64,000 nt of DNA. Source: Ligilactobacillus sp900765635 (GTDB lineage: Bacteria; Bacillota; Bacilli; Lactobacillales; Lactobacillaceae). The DNA lies in NCBI RefSeq assembly GCF_949152225.1, contig NZ_CASCJC010000001.1:868001-932000 (forward strand), in the 5' to 3' direction. Position 1 is the stretch's first letter, and the number at the start of each line of letters is the position of its first letter. Shown one piece after another: positions 1-8,189 of the stretch. Made by a program: the position numbers and the translations under genes. The notes under the pieces are model-generated. The model searched no databases and had not been told where the DNA came from. It saw only the letters and a list, made by a program, of their open reading frames with translations.

Positions 1-2
1 TC

Positions 3-104
3 GCTACTAATAATGGTTTAACAGTTGACGAGTTACTTAAATTAAACCCAGGTCTAACAGCTAATTCGACCTTAACTCCAGGGCAACAGTTGAGAATTAA
101 ATAG
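3..104 (+). CDS. LysM-domain protein, C-terminal end only
   Basis: Only the last 33 codons are inside the window; the gene begins upstream. The visible residues look like the second half of a LysM repeat: a helix (TVDELLKLNPGL), then a turn and the typical closing strand LTPGQQLRIK directly before the stop. LysM modules bind the GlcNAc backbone of peptidoglycan, so the protein is probably a wall-binding or membrane-anchored surface protein. LysM genes are found just before cmk in related bacteria (family knowledge). The stop lies 22 bases before the chosen cmk start, so the two may be co-transcribed. The catalytic or anchoring part cannot be seen. Confidence 0.7.
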   Translation, partial: ATNNGLTVDELLKLNPGLTANSTLTPGQQLRIK

Positions 105-126
105 TTAGATTTAAGGAGATATGATG

Positions 127-804
127 ATGGATAAGATACAAATTGCAATTGATGGCCCAGCTTCTGCAGGTAAAAGTACAGTTGCAAAGTTAGTTGCGAA
201 ACAAATGAATTACGTATATTGCGATACAGGGGCAATGTATCGTGCTGTAACGTGGGCTGCGTTGCAAAAAGGTATTGCGTTAGATGACGATGTAGCCTTG
301 GGACAATTGTTAGAAAAGATTACAATTAGCTTTCAAGCTGCCAAACCAGAACAAAAGGTCTTTGTTGATCAAAGCGAAGTTACTAAAGAGATTCGTATGC
401 CTGAGGTTACTAATAATGTTTCGTTAGTAGCCGCTCAACCAAGTGTCCGCGCGTATTTAACAACAAAGCAACAAGAAATTGCACAAGCTGGCGGAATTGT
501 GATGGATGGACGAGATATTGGAACAACTGTCTTGCCTAATGCACAGGTTAAGATTTTTTTGGTGGCAAGTGTTAAACAAAGAGCGCTACGTCGATACAAA
601 GAAAATCAACAAAAAGGTATAAATACACCATTAGATGTTTTAGAAGATGAGATTGCTAAACGTGATTATAAAGATTCGCATCGTGAAGTTTCTCCTTTAG
701 TGAAGGCTAAAGATGCAATTTTACTGGATACAACGTCGTTAACAATTGAGCAAGTTGTCGAAGAAATTACAAAAATTATTAAAAATAAAATCGAAATAAT
801 GTAA
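127..804 (+). CDS. cmk: cytidylate kinase
   Basis: Cytoplasmic (d)CMP kinase, which phosphorylates CMP and dCMP with ATP in pyrimidine salvage and RNA turnover. The N-terminus has the Walker A loop GPASAGKST at residues 10-18, followed by CDTGAMYRAVT, the nucleotide-monophosphate-binding helix, and later MDGRDIGTTVLP, the family signature. The 225-residue length is normal. Three ATG codons occur in a row (121, 124, 127); the Shine-Dalgarno AAGGAG at 113-118 is best spaced (8 nt) from the third, which also gives the usual MDKIQIAIDGP start. It is followed by rpsA, the conserved Firmicutes order. Confidence 0.96.
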   Translation: MDKIQIAIDGPASAGKSTVAKLVAKQMNYVYCDTGAMYRAVTWAALQKGIALDDDVALGQLLEKITISFQAAKPEQKVFVDQSEVTKEIRMPEVTNNVSLVAAQPSVRAYLTTKQQEIAQAGGIVMDGRDIGTTVLPNAQVKIFLVASVKQRALRRYKENQQKGINTPLDVLEDEIAKRDYKDSHREVSPLVKAKDAILLDTTSLTIEQVVEEITKIIKNKIEIM

Positions 805-875
805 TTATAACTGGAATTATTGAATAAAATAGGTTAAAATTATTTTAGAGTTAGTCGTTAAGGAGGACATAGTCC

Positions 876-2066
876 ATGAGTGAATCAGAAAATAACAAGG
901 ATTTATTAGAAGCTTTGAATAGTGTTAAGCCAGTTAATGTTGGCGATGTGGTTAAAGGTGAAGTTTTAGCCTTTGATGACTCAAAGCAAGTTATCGTCGG
1001 AATTGAAGGCACAGGTGTTGAAGGTGTTGTTCCAGCACGTGAACTTAGTGTCAAGACAGATAATGTCGAAGATGAAATTAAGGTTGGAGATATCTTAGAT
1101 TTAGTCGTTATTTCTAAGATTGGTTCTGACAAGGAAGGCGGTAGCTACTTGTTGTCACAACGCCGCTTAGAAGCTCGCAAAGTATGGGGCGAAATCGAAA
1201 GCAAATTTGAAGCAGGTGAAAAAATTGTTGCACCTGTAACACAAGTTGTTAAGGGCGGTTTAGTTGTTGACGCTGGTGTTCGTGGTTTTGTTCCTGCATC
1301 TATGGTTTCAGATCATTTTGTTGAAGATCTTAGCCAATTTAAGGGTCAAGAACTTGAACTTAAGATTGTTGAAATTGAACCAAGCGAAAATCGTTTAATT
1401 CTTTCTCATAAAGAAATTGCACAAGCTAAGCGTGAAGAAAAACGGCAAGCTGTTTTGAATAGTTTAGTTGCAGGTGATGTAGTTGAAGGAAAAGTTGCAC
1501 GTTTAACTAATTTTGGTGCATTTATTGATTTGGGCGGTGTTGATGGTTTAGTACACGTTTCTGAAATTTCATTTGAACGCATTGGTAAACCAGCCGATGT
1601 TTTACAAGTTGGGCAAGATGTAAAAGTTAAGGTTTTAGCGGTTGATCCACAAGAAGATCGAATTTCACTTTCAATTAAACAAACATTGCCACAACCATGG
1701 GACAACATTCAAGAAAAAGTTGCGGAAGGTGATGTAGTTGAAGGGACCGTTAAACGTTTAACAAGCTTCGGTGCTTTTGTAGAAGTTTTCCCAGGTGTTG
1801 AAGGTTTAGTTCATATTTCACAAATTTCTCATAAGCATATTGCAACACCAAATGAAGTTTTAACTTCTGGTCAAATTGTTAAAGCAAAAGTTTTAGGTGT
1901 AAATGCACAAGAACATCGTTTAGCATTATCTATTAAAGCTTTGCAAGAAAAACCAGCAGTTAAAAAAGAAGAGGCTCCAGTTCAAGACGAAGAACCAGTT
2001 GAATTTCCTGAAGAAGAAAAGGGATTTACTTTAGGTGATATCGTTGGAGAAGAATTAAAAGATTAA
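876..2066 (+). CDS. rpsA: 30S ribosomal protein S1 homologue
   Basis: RNA-binding protein with four S1 (OB-fold) repeats in 396 residues, at about 18-90, 105-175, 190-262 and 277-348. The last two are the most regular (VVEGKVARLTNFGAFIDLGG and VVEGTVKRLTSFGAFVEV). Firmicutes S1/YpfD proteins have four repeats, against six in E. coli S1, so the length fits. The tail after residue 350 is acidic and probably disordered. A strong AGGAGG at 861-866 lies 9 nt before the ATG. A clear intrinsic terminator follows at 2088-2127, which separates it from der. Role: mRNA binding on the 30S subunit; how essential it is in low-GC bacteria varies (family knowledge). Confidence 0.95.
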   Translation: MSESENNKDLLEALNSVKPVNVGDVVKGEVLAFDDSKQVIVGIEGTGVEGVVPARELSVKTDNVEDEIKVGDILDLVVISKIGSDKEGGSYLLSQRRLEARKVWGEIESKFEAGEKIVAPVTQVVKGGLVVDAGVRGFVPASMVSDHFVEDLSQFKGQELELKIVEIEPSENRLILSHKEIAQAKREEKRQAVLNSLVAGDVVEGKVARLTNFGAFIDLGGVDGLVHVSEISFERIGKPADVLQVGQDVKVKVLAVDPQEDRISLSIKQTLPQPWDNIQEKVAEGDVVEGTVKRLTSFGAFVEVFPGVEGLVHISQISHKHIATPNEVLTSGQIVKAKVLGVNAQEHRLALSIKALQEKPAVKKEEAPVQDEEPVEFPEEEKGFTLGDIVGEELKD

Positions 2067-2087
2067 TTTAATTAGTGATAAATAACT

Positions 2088-2127
2088 AAACTGACCCAGA
2101 AGTTACTTGCCTTTGGGTCAGTTTTTT
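2088..2127 (+). terminator. intrinsic terminator of rpsA
   Basis: The arms AAACTGACCCA (2088-2098) and TGGGTCAGTTT (2114-2124) pair around a 15-base loop and run into a six-T tract. This ends the cmk-rpsA unit. Confidence 0.9.
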
Positions 2128-2173
2128 GTTAAAAATAAAAGATAGATAAAATAAGAAAGTGAGGCGTTGCTAG

Positions 2174-3484
2174 TTGGCAAATCCAGTAGTGGCAATCGTA
2201 GGACGACCTAATGTTGGTAAATCAACTGTTTTTAATCGAATTGCTGGTGAGCGCATTTCAATTGTTGAAGATATTGCCGGCGTGACTCGTGATCGTATTT
2301 ACGCACAAAGTGAATGGTTAGGCCAACCATTTAACTTAATTGATACCGGTGGGATTGATATTGGAGATGAACCATTTTTAACCCAGATTACGGAACAAGC
2401 AAAAATTGCAATTGATGAAGCTGATGTAATTGTATTTGTTGTTAGTGGACGTGAAGGGGTCACAGATGCAGATGAAAAAGTTGCGCGTATCCTGTATCAA
2501 ACCGATAAACCAGTAATTTTGGCTGTTAATAAAATTGATAATCCTGAATTACGTACAGAAATTTATGATTTTTATAGCTTAGGTTTTGGAGATCCCATAG
2601 CAATTTCTGGAACTCACGGAATTGGAACAGGAGATTTACTTGATCGGATTTGTAAAGAATTCCCTGTTAAAGGTGAAGCCAGTGAAGATAATTCAATTAA
2701 ATTTAGCTTTATCGGCCGACCTAATGTTGGTAAATCTTCATTAGTTAATGCTATTTTAGGCGAAAATCGTGTAATCGTATCAAACGTTGAGGGAACGACT
2801 CGTGATGCAATCGATACTCGATTTGTGACTGAGGATCAAACAGAATTTACAATGATTGATACAGCCGGAATTCGTAAACGGGGCAAGGTTTATGAGTCAA
2901 CCGAAAAATATTCAGTTTTACGTGCAATGCGCGCAATAGATCGCTCAGATGTAGTTTGTGTGGTTTTGAATGCTGAAGAGGGAATCAGAGAACAAGACAA
3001 ACATGTTGCTGGCTATGCACACGAAGCAGGACGTGGTATTATCATTGTTGTTAATAAATGGGATACTTTGAAAAAAGATAATCATACAATGAAAGAATTC
3101 GAAACCAAAATTCGCCAAGAGTTTCAATATCTAAGTTATGCTCCGATTATTTTTGTTTCTGCTAAGACACATCAAAGATTGGAAAACCTGCCTAGTTTGA
3201 TTAAGAAGGTAAATGATAATCACGCACGACGAGTATCTTCAGCTGTATTAAATGATGTTGTGATGGATGCTATTGCACATAATCCAACTCCAACCGATAA
3301 TGGCAAACGATTGCGTGTTTATTATGCAACCCAGGTTGCGGTAAAACCTCCAACGTTGGTGGTTTTTGTCAATGATCCAGAATTAATGCATTTTTCATAT
3401 GAACGTTTTTTAGAAAATCAAATTCGAACTGCATTTGATTTTGAGGGAACACCAATTAATGTTGTATCACGTAGACGTAAATAA
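2174..3484 (+). CDS. der: ribosome assembly GTPase Der (EngA)
   Basis: GTPase with two tandem G domains, needed for 50S ribosomal subunit assembly. G1 motifs GRPNVGKS are at residues 10-17 and 181-188. G3 motifs are DTGG near 57 and DTAGIRKRG in the second domain; G4 motifs are NKID at 119-122 and NKWD in the second domain. The C-terminal 85 residues form the KH-like domain, which ends in the basic tail RRRK. The 436-residue length is typical. The start is TTG, supported by AGTGAGG at about 2158-2164. The gene lies between rpsA and hup as in many Firmicutes, but gpsA, which intervenes in Bacillus, is absent. Confidence 0.97.
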   Translation: MANPVVAIVGRPNVGKSTVFNRIAGERISIVEDIAGVTRDRIYAQSEWLGQPFNLIDTGGIDIGDEPFLTQITEQAKIAIDEADVIVFVVSGREGVTDADEKVARILYQTDKPVILAVNKIDNPELRTEIYDFYSLGFGDPIAISGTHGIGTGDLLDRICKEFPVKGEASEDNSIKFSFIGRPNVGKSSLVNAILGENRVIVSNVEGTTRDAIDTRFVTEDQTEFTMIDTAGIRKRGKVYESTEKYSVLRAMRAIDRSDVVCVVLNAEEGIREQDKHVAGYAHEAGRGIIIVVNKWDTLKKDNHTMKEFETKIRQEFQYLSYAPIIFVSAKTHQRLENLPSLIKKVNDNHARRVSSAVLNDVVMDAIAHNPTPTDNGKRLRVYYATQVAVKPPTLVVFVNDPELMHFSYERFLENQIRTAFDFEGTPINVVSRRRK

Positions 3485-3607
3485 AGCGTTTTAATTGAAT
3501 TTTAGTTTATTTTGATGAAATTGTTGTTTCATTTTTAAATAATTAAATATTATTAAAAATAATTAGAAAATTTGGAAGTTTTTTGTCAAAAAAAATGTCA
3601 AAAAGCT

Positions 3608-3637
3608 TGTTATGATAGCTTTTTATATGCTATCATA
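3608..3637 (+). promoter_or_regulatory. hup promoter region with inverted repeat over the -10
   Basis: An extended -10 (TGT then TATGAT, 3608-3616) lies inside a perfect inverted repeat: TATGATAGC at 3611-3619 and GCTATCATA at 3629-3637, separated by nine bases. Two direct copies of TGTCAAAAA (3584-3592 and 3596-3604) stand just upstream. I see no good -35 at 16-18 bp. The repeat could be an operator or a leader hairpin; no regulator is identified. Confidence 0.45.
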
Positions 3638-3675
3638 TCAATGAGCAATGATTTTGTTAGTCGTTGTTTTACAGT

Positions 3676-3722
3676 TTTCTAATTAGTTAGAAAGCAAATA
3701 AATGATATAAATATTTATATCA
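3676..3722 (+). repeat. two further inverted repeats in the hup leader
   Basis: TTTCTAA (3676-3682) and TTAGAAA (3687-3693) form a 7-bp stem with a four-base loop. A perfect 20-bp palindrome then occupies 3703-3722 (half-site TGATATAAAT), ending 12 bases before the Shine-Dalgarno of hup. Both are AT-only or nearly so and have no T tract behind them, so they are not terminators. They could be mRNA structure or protein sites. Confidence 0.6.
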
Positions 3723-3747
3723 ATTATTCACTCAGGAGGTGAAATAT

Positions 3748-4023
3748 ATGGCAAACAAAGCACAATTAATTGAAACTGTTGCAGAAAAAACAGGCTTGAC
3801 CAAAAAAGATGCAACTGTTGCAGTTGATGCTGTTTTCGGTTCTATTCAAGATTTCTTGAAGGACGGCGAAAAAGTTCAACTTATCGGTTTTGGCAACTTT
3901 GAAGTTCGTGAACGTGCAGCTCGTAAGGGTCGTAACCCACAAACTGGCGACGAAATCGAAATTCCTGCAAGCAAGGTACCTGCTTTTAAACCAGGTAAGG
4001 CACTTAAAGATGCAGTTAAATAA
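3748..4023 (+). CDS. hup: DNA-binding protein HU
   Basis: Small basic nucleoid protein of 91 residues, the exact length typical of HU. It starts MANKAQLIETVAEKTGLTKK, has the GFGNFEVRERAARKGRNP hinge and the beta-arm segment ending in the signature PAFKPGKALKDAVK. Homodimers bend and wrap DNA without sequence specificity. The ATG at 3748 is chosen because AGGAGG at 3735-3740 is 7 nt away; an upstream in-frame GTG lies inside that ribosome site. The codon choice is the cleaner set expected of a very highly expressed gene. It has its own unusual leader and a terminator right behind it, so it is monocistronic. Confidence 0.98.
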   Translation: MANKAQLIETVAEKTGLTKKDATVAVDAVFGSIQDFLKDGEKVQLIGFGNFEVRERAARKGRNPQTGDEIEIPASKVPAFKPGKALKDAVK

Positions 4024-4044
4024 TTTTTAATTTCAATTACATCC

Positions 4045-4077
4045 AAGAACCTTAGATTTAATCTGAGGTTCTTTTTT
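4045..4077 (+). terminator. intrinsic terminator of hup
   Basis: AAGAACCTTAGAT (4045-4057) pairs with ATCTGAGGTTCTT (4061-4073), including G-T pairs, and is followed by a run of T. Confidence 0.9.
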
Positions 4078-4145
4078 AGTATACGATGTAAAATCAAAGA
4101 AGTTATGTTAGTATTATAAAAGATAATATTAAAAGGTGAGATTAG

Positions 4146-5414
4146 ATGACGTATTCTGAAAAGACATTAGATTTATTGCTTAAAGGACAGATTCAAGCTG
4201 CTGAAAAAGAGTTTTTTTGGGCTTTGCGCAAAGATGAACCCGAAATGTTATTTAGTTTAGCAGAAGAGTTGTATTCTTTAGGTTTTTCTAACATGGCTAA
4301 GCGTGTTTATACTAAATTATTAGAACAATTTCCAACTGAGGATGAATTGAAAACGGCATTAGCAGAAATTGCTATAAGTGAAGGCAAAGATGATGAGGCA
4401 TTAAATTACTTAAAACAAGTAACACCTACTTCGAATGCTTATTTAGAAGCTTTGTTAGTTTTAGCAGATCTTTATCAAACACAGGGTTTATTTGAGATTA
4501 GTGAGCAAAAATTATTACAAGCTTATCGTTTAGCTCCAGATGAGGCTGTAATCTGGTTTGCTTTAGGAGAACTTTACTTTAGCTTAAAACAATATCGCCA
4601 AGCAAGCGACTTTTATTTGAAATTAATAAAAGCAGATATTTTAGAATATGCTAAGGTTAACATTTTACAACGTTTAGGTGTCTCATATGCAGCCAGTGGA
4701 GAGTTTGAACAAGCACGACAGTATTTGGAACAAATACCGTTGCCTCAATTAGATGCTGATACGTTGTTTCAATTGGCTTTTACTCAATTACAGCTAAAAG
4801 ATTACGAACATGCTATTCAAAATTTTGAAGAACTAAAAGAAATGACTGCTGACTATGCAACACTTTATCCTTATTTAGGTGTTGCATATGAACAAAATGG
4901 GCAACTAAATGATGCTTTAGTGACATTTCAAGAGGGGATAAGTGTTGATTCATATAATGTCGAATTATATCAAATGGCAGGACGTGTGGCTGCTAAGTTA
5001 GGACAAAATGAGCAAGCTCAAAAATACTGGCATAAGGGATTAGAGCTTGAACCAGAAAACTTGACTTTGTTACTTGAGCTAAGCAATTTGTTAGATGCAT
5101 TGAAATTAGATGAGGAAAACTTAGCATTATTAGAAGAGTATTTGTCACAAGAACAAAGCGATCCGCAACTATATTGGAATCGTGGAAAAGCATTGGTTCG
5201 TTTAGATCGTTATGATGAAGCTATTGAAGATTATCAAGCAGTTTTAAAGCAATTAGATGAGTCCGTCGACTTTTTGCATGATGCAACTTTATTCTTTAGA
5301 AATGTCGGTTTGCGTGAAGAAGCATTGTATTGTGTTCAAAAATATTTACAACAAGTCAATGATGATTTTGAAATGGAACAGTTATTTACTGAATTAAATA
5401 GCGAACTATATTAA
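4146..5414 (+). CDS. tetratricopeptide-repeat protein
   Basis: Cytoplasmic 422-residue protein built almost wholly of TPR helical hairpins; repeats with the usual A-x-x-Y/F-x-x-A/G spacing run from about residue 35 to the end (for example AVIWFALGELYFSLKQYRQA and PQLYWNRGKALVRLDRYDEA). There is no signal peptide and no membrane segment. TPR arrays are protein-protein scaffolds; the partner is unknown. A TPR gene right after hup is common in lactobacilli (family knowledge, recalled). AAAAGGTGAG lies 5 nt before the ATG. It ends in a terminator shared with the convergent gene. Confidence 0.9.
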   Translation: MTYSEKTLDLLLKGQIQAAEKEFFWALRKDEPEMLFSLAEELYSLGFSNMAKRVYTKLLEQFPTEDELKTALAEIAISEGKDDEALNYLKQVTPTSNAYLEALLVLADLYQTQGLFEISEQKLLQAYRLAPDEAVIWFALGELYFSLKQYRQASDFYLKLIKADILEYAKVNILQRLGVSYAASGEFEQARQYLEQIPLPQLDADTLFQLAFTQLQLKDYEHAIQNFEELKEMTADYATLYPYLGVAYEQNGQLNDALVTFQEGISVDSYNVELYQMAGRVAAKLGQNEQAQKYWHKGLELEPENLTLLLELSNLLDALKLDEENLALLEEYLSQEQSDPQLYWNRGKALVRLDRYDEAIEDYQAVLKQLDESVDFLHDATLFFRNVGLREEALYCVQKYLQQVNDDFEMEQLFTELNSELY

Positions 5415-5458
5415 AAAAGCCTAGTGTAGGAAGCATTTTTCCTACAACTAGGTTTTTT
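5413..5458. terminator. bidirectional terminator between the TPR gene and the XerD-like gene
   Basis: A long stem: AAAAAAGCCTAGT and GTAGGAA on the left pair with TTCCTAC and ACTAGGTTTTTT on the right. The A run on the left and T run on the right let it serve both converging genes. Both stop codons fall inside or at its edges. Confidence 0.88.
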
Positions 5459-6278
5459 AAAGTAATGCGGCTTGCTTTTTATAATAAATTAAAGATGTCG
5501 GATTAAGTCTCAATGTTGTTAGTAATCGCTCAGTTGGTGTATCAAGATGAGTATTTAAATGATATAAAATAGCACTTTGATAAAGTTTCTGTGGACTAAG
5601 GATTAAGCTACAATGAGCTTGATCCTTTTTTAAAAATTTATGCAATCCAGGTAAACTCAAACGAGGATTGGCCAAGTTAATTCGTTGTTTTAAAAACAAA
5701 TCTTGACAGTTTTGAAGTTCTTGTAAAGGCGCAATAAAAACCATAAACTCGGTCAAAAACTTTTGTTGTTCAACAGATAGCTCACAGTTAGCTAAGATTT
5801 GATAAAAGTTTGGCTGTAGAATTTCATTAATCGTATAAAACTTACTGAGCAATAATAACATTAAACGTGTGTAATAACTTAAACTTTGATCTGTAAGAAA
5901 AGTTGTTAAATTAGTTGTCCAATCTAAACCGGTAATAGAAGTTTCTTGTTTTGCAAGTCCTTTAAGTGTTAACGTTGGCATACTAGTTGTTAACTTATGA
6001 CTGAACAAAAAGATAAAATAGCTATTTAGATGAGTTAGTACCTTATTGTAAGTAGAATTTTTGATTTCACGTTTAACCTGTAACATATTGAAATAATCTT
6101 TGATATCACTTTGTTCTAGTAAGGAAAGATCAGGATTTTCACGGTAAATAGGGTTAAAATTGCGTAAATGGATAAAAAGATCAGAAACATCATGACAAAT
6201 ATCATTAATCGTGATGTCTTCTAAAAATTTTTCAGTTTGTAAATATTTCCGAAAGTGTTGTTCATAAGGAAAAGACAT
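5457..6278 (-). CDS. degenerate XerD-like tyrosine recombinase homologue
   Basis: A 273-residue protein with the overall layout of a tyrosine recombinase: an N-terminal SAM-like core-binding helical domain (about 5-105) and a C-terminal region that tracks the catalytic fold. The catalytic residues are largely gone: the first Arg position reads FYTINEIL (expected xxRxSEL), the H-x-x-R box reads SPQKLYQS, and the later G-H-S box is missing; only a Tyr near the C-terminus (LIYYKK) could match. It is therefore unlikely to cut DNA. Streptococci carry a recognised family of catalytically impaired XerD-like proteins, which this resembles. AGGGGGA precedes the ATG. It converges on the TPR gene and shares its terminator. 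Confidence 0.7.
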   Translation of the reverse strand: MSFPYEQHFRKYLQTEKFLEDITINDICHDVSDLFIHLRNFNPIYRENPDLSLLEQSDIKDYFNMLQVKREIKNSTYNKVLTHLNSYFIFLFSHKLTTSMPTLTLKGLAKQETSITGLDWTTNLTTFLTDQSLSYYTRLMLLLLSKFYTINEILQPNFYQILANCELSVEQQKFLTEFMVFIAPLQELQNCQDLFLKQRINLANPRLSLPGLHKFLKKDQAHCSLILSPQKLYQSAILYHLNTHLDTPTERLLTTLRLNPTSLIYYKKQAALL

Positions 6279-6375
6279 TTGATTATCCCCCTAATTCATA
6301 ATAAGAAGTTACTTTAACTTTAACACAAAAAAACGTTCTAGACTAGTACCTGCTAAAAATCTAATGATTTACAGG

Positions 6376-6403
6376 CAAAAAAATCCAGGGCAAAGCCTGG
6401 ATT
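6376..6403 (-). terminator. intrinsic terminator of the YitT gene
   Basis: Read on the minus strand, AATCCAGG (6403-6396) pairs with CCTGGATT (6389-6382) and is followed by seven T. It lies just beyond the stop of the YitT-family gene. Confidence 0.88.
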
Positions 6404-6415
6404 GGTTGTAAAATT

Positions 6416-7276
6416 TTATTTTTGGGGTTCAAAAGAAAAGCCTTCTCCTAAAGCTTCTCCTACTTCAAGAATTGAAACGAATGCCCGTTGATCATAATTA
6501 TCTATGATACGTTTAACCGCAGTAAGTTCACTAGGGCTCACAACGCAATAGATAGCTTTACGTTGTTCGTTAGAATAGGCACCTTCAGTGTGTAAGTAAG
6601 TTACACCACGATCGAGGTTTTCCATGATATCATGAGCGATTGTCTCTGGCGTAGAAGTGATGATAATAACGCCACGAGCAGCGTATGAACCTTCTTGTGT
6701 GAAGTTTACAATTCGTGAAAAGACATAGGCGGCTAATAGGGTATACATCATTTGACGGATATCGATATAGCTTAATGAAAGAACTAACACGATGGTATCA
6801 AAAATTAATAATGTTTTTCCCATAGCAACTCCGCGATGCCTTTCAAAGATACGTGCAACAACATCGGCACCACCGGTAGTTCCACCAAAACGATAAACTA
6901 AGCCAGAGCCACCACCACCTAAAATTCCGGCTAAAACACCAGCAATAAATAAGTCATGATGAATATCGATGCTTAAAGGAATTCGTTGCCAAATCCAAAT
7001 CCAAACGGATAAGGTGATAGTACCAAATATTGTATATAATAAAGAACGTTTCCCTAAATAATGATAGCCAATAAGGATTAAAGGTATATTGAGTGCTAAA
7101 GTTGAGTAAGCCGGATTAATATGCAACCAATAGCGTAATATTAATGTAATTCCCGTAACGCCACCTTCCGCAAGATTGTTGGCGATATTAACCATTACTA
7201 AACCAAAGGCATATAAACCACAGCCAATAGTAATCATTAATAAATCGAGCAAGCGAACTTTTTCCTCATTTTTCAA
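6416..7276 (-). CDS. YitT-family membrane protein
   Basis: Integral membrane protein of 286 residues with about five hydrophobic segments in the first 200 residues and glycine-rich loops (GGGGSGLVYRFGGTTGGAD), the YitT core, followed by a soluble DUF2179 domain (GVIIITSTPETIAHDIMENL onward) thought to bind a small ligand. The transported substrate is unknown. I start it at the TTG at 7276 because GGGAGG is 7 nt upstream; an in-frame ATG 14 codons earlier has no ribosome site. It is divergent from dapB, with a 124-base shared upstream region, and has its own terminator. Confidence 0.85.
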   Translation of the reverse strand: MKNEEKVRLLDLLMITIGCGLYAFGLVMVNIANNLAEGGVTGITLILRYWLHINPAYSTLALNIPLILIGYHYLGKRSLLYTIFGTITLSVWIWIWQRIPLSIDIHHDLFIAGVLAGILGGGGSGLVYRFGGTTGGADVVARIFERHRGVAMGKTLLIFDTIVLVLSLSYIDIRQMMYTLLAAYVFSRIVNFTQEGSYAARGVIIITSTPETIAHDIMENLDRGVTYLHTEGAYSNEQRKAIYCVVSPSELTAVKRIIDNYDQRAFVSILEVGEALGEGFSFEPQK

Positions 7277-7400
7277 GAAGACTCCCTCCCAGATCATAAA
7301 TGTTTGCCTTACTATCATAACACTTTTAAAGAAATAACGCTAAAAATAAAAGAAGATTATGATATGATAGTAATATATATATTTAGAAGGAATGATTTGA

Positions 7401-8189
7401 ATGATAAATGTGTTAGTAGCAGGATTTAAAGGTAAAATGGGTGCCACAACGGTCCAAATGATTATAGATAATCCTAAATTTAAATTGACAGCAGTATATG
7501 ATCTTAAGGCACAAGAAAAAAATTTAAATGAGTTAATTGAATATCAAAATCAAGATGTAATTGTATATCGTGACAAAGAAGAAATTGCGACCGACAAAAT
7601 CGATGTGTGGGTTGATTTTACTCATCCTAGTGCTGTTTTTGAAAATGTTAAGTTTGCACTAGAACACGGTATTTCACCTGTTGTTGGGACTACTGGATTA
7701 ACTGCTCAACAGGTGACTCAATTACAAGAGATTGCCAGTCAAAGAAAAATTGGTGGTTTGATTGCGCCAAACTTTGGTATTTCAGCTGTGCTATTGATGC
7801 AATTTGCTAAGCAAGCCGCCAAGTATTTACCTGATGTTGAAATAATCGAGATGCATCATGATAATAAATTAGATGCGCCATCAGGAACAGCCCTTAATAC
7901 TGCTAAGATGATTGCTGAAGTTAGACAAGAACATATTCAAGGTAACCCGCAAGAAACAGAATTACTCCCAGGAGCAAGAGGCGCTGATTATCAAGGAATG
8001 AAGATTCATGCAATTCGTTTACCAGGTTATGTGGCGCATGAACAAGTATTGTTTGGTGGTAAAGGTGAAGCATTAACAATTCGTCAGGATTCATTTGATC
8101 GTATTTCATTTATGTCAGGTGTAGCAGTGGCAGTTGAAAAGATTCAAAAATATCAAGAATTAATGGTGGGATTGGAAAATATTTTATGA
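7401..8189 (+). CDS. dapB: 4-hydroxy-tetrahydrodipicolinate reductase
   Basis: NAD(P)H-dependent reductase of the lysine/diaminopimelate pathway, which supplies the peptidoglycan cross-linking residue. The Rossmann loop GFKGKMG is at residues 8-14, VVGTTGLT follows in the middle, and the catalytic and binding segment EMHHDNKLDAPSGTA includes the conserved His pair and Lys. The 262-residue length is normal. GAAGGA at 7386-7391 precedes the ATG. Its stop overlaps the cca start by four bases (ATGA), which suggests translational coupling. No other lysine gene is nearby, and no lysine riboswitch fits in the short upstream region. Confidence 0.95.
   Translation: MINVLVAGFKGKMGATTVQMIIDNPKFKLTAVYDLKAQEKNLNELIEYQNQDVIVYRDKEEIATDKIDVWVDFTHPSAVFENVKFALEHGISPVVGTTGLTAQQVTQLQEIASQRKIGGLIAPNFGISAVLLMQFAKQAAKYLPDVEIIEMHHDNKLDAPSGTALNTAKMIAEVRQEHIQGNPQETELLPGARGADYQGMKIHAIRLPGYVAHEQVLFGGKGEALTIRQDSFDRISFMSGVAVAVEKIQKYQELMVGLENIL

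Noticed and set aside
7358..7368. TATGATAGTAA recurring before yitT, dapB and parE as a shared operator
   Set aside because: It matches an ordinary -10 with a common start-site context for lactobacilli; no symmetry is shared among the three.
7277..7400. Possible lysine riboswitch or T-box before dapB
   Set aside because: The shared upstream region is only 124 bases and holds no long conserved helices or terminator; a leader of that kind would not fit.
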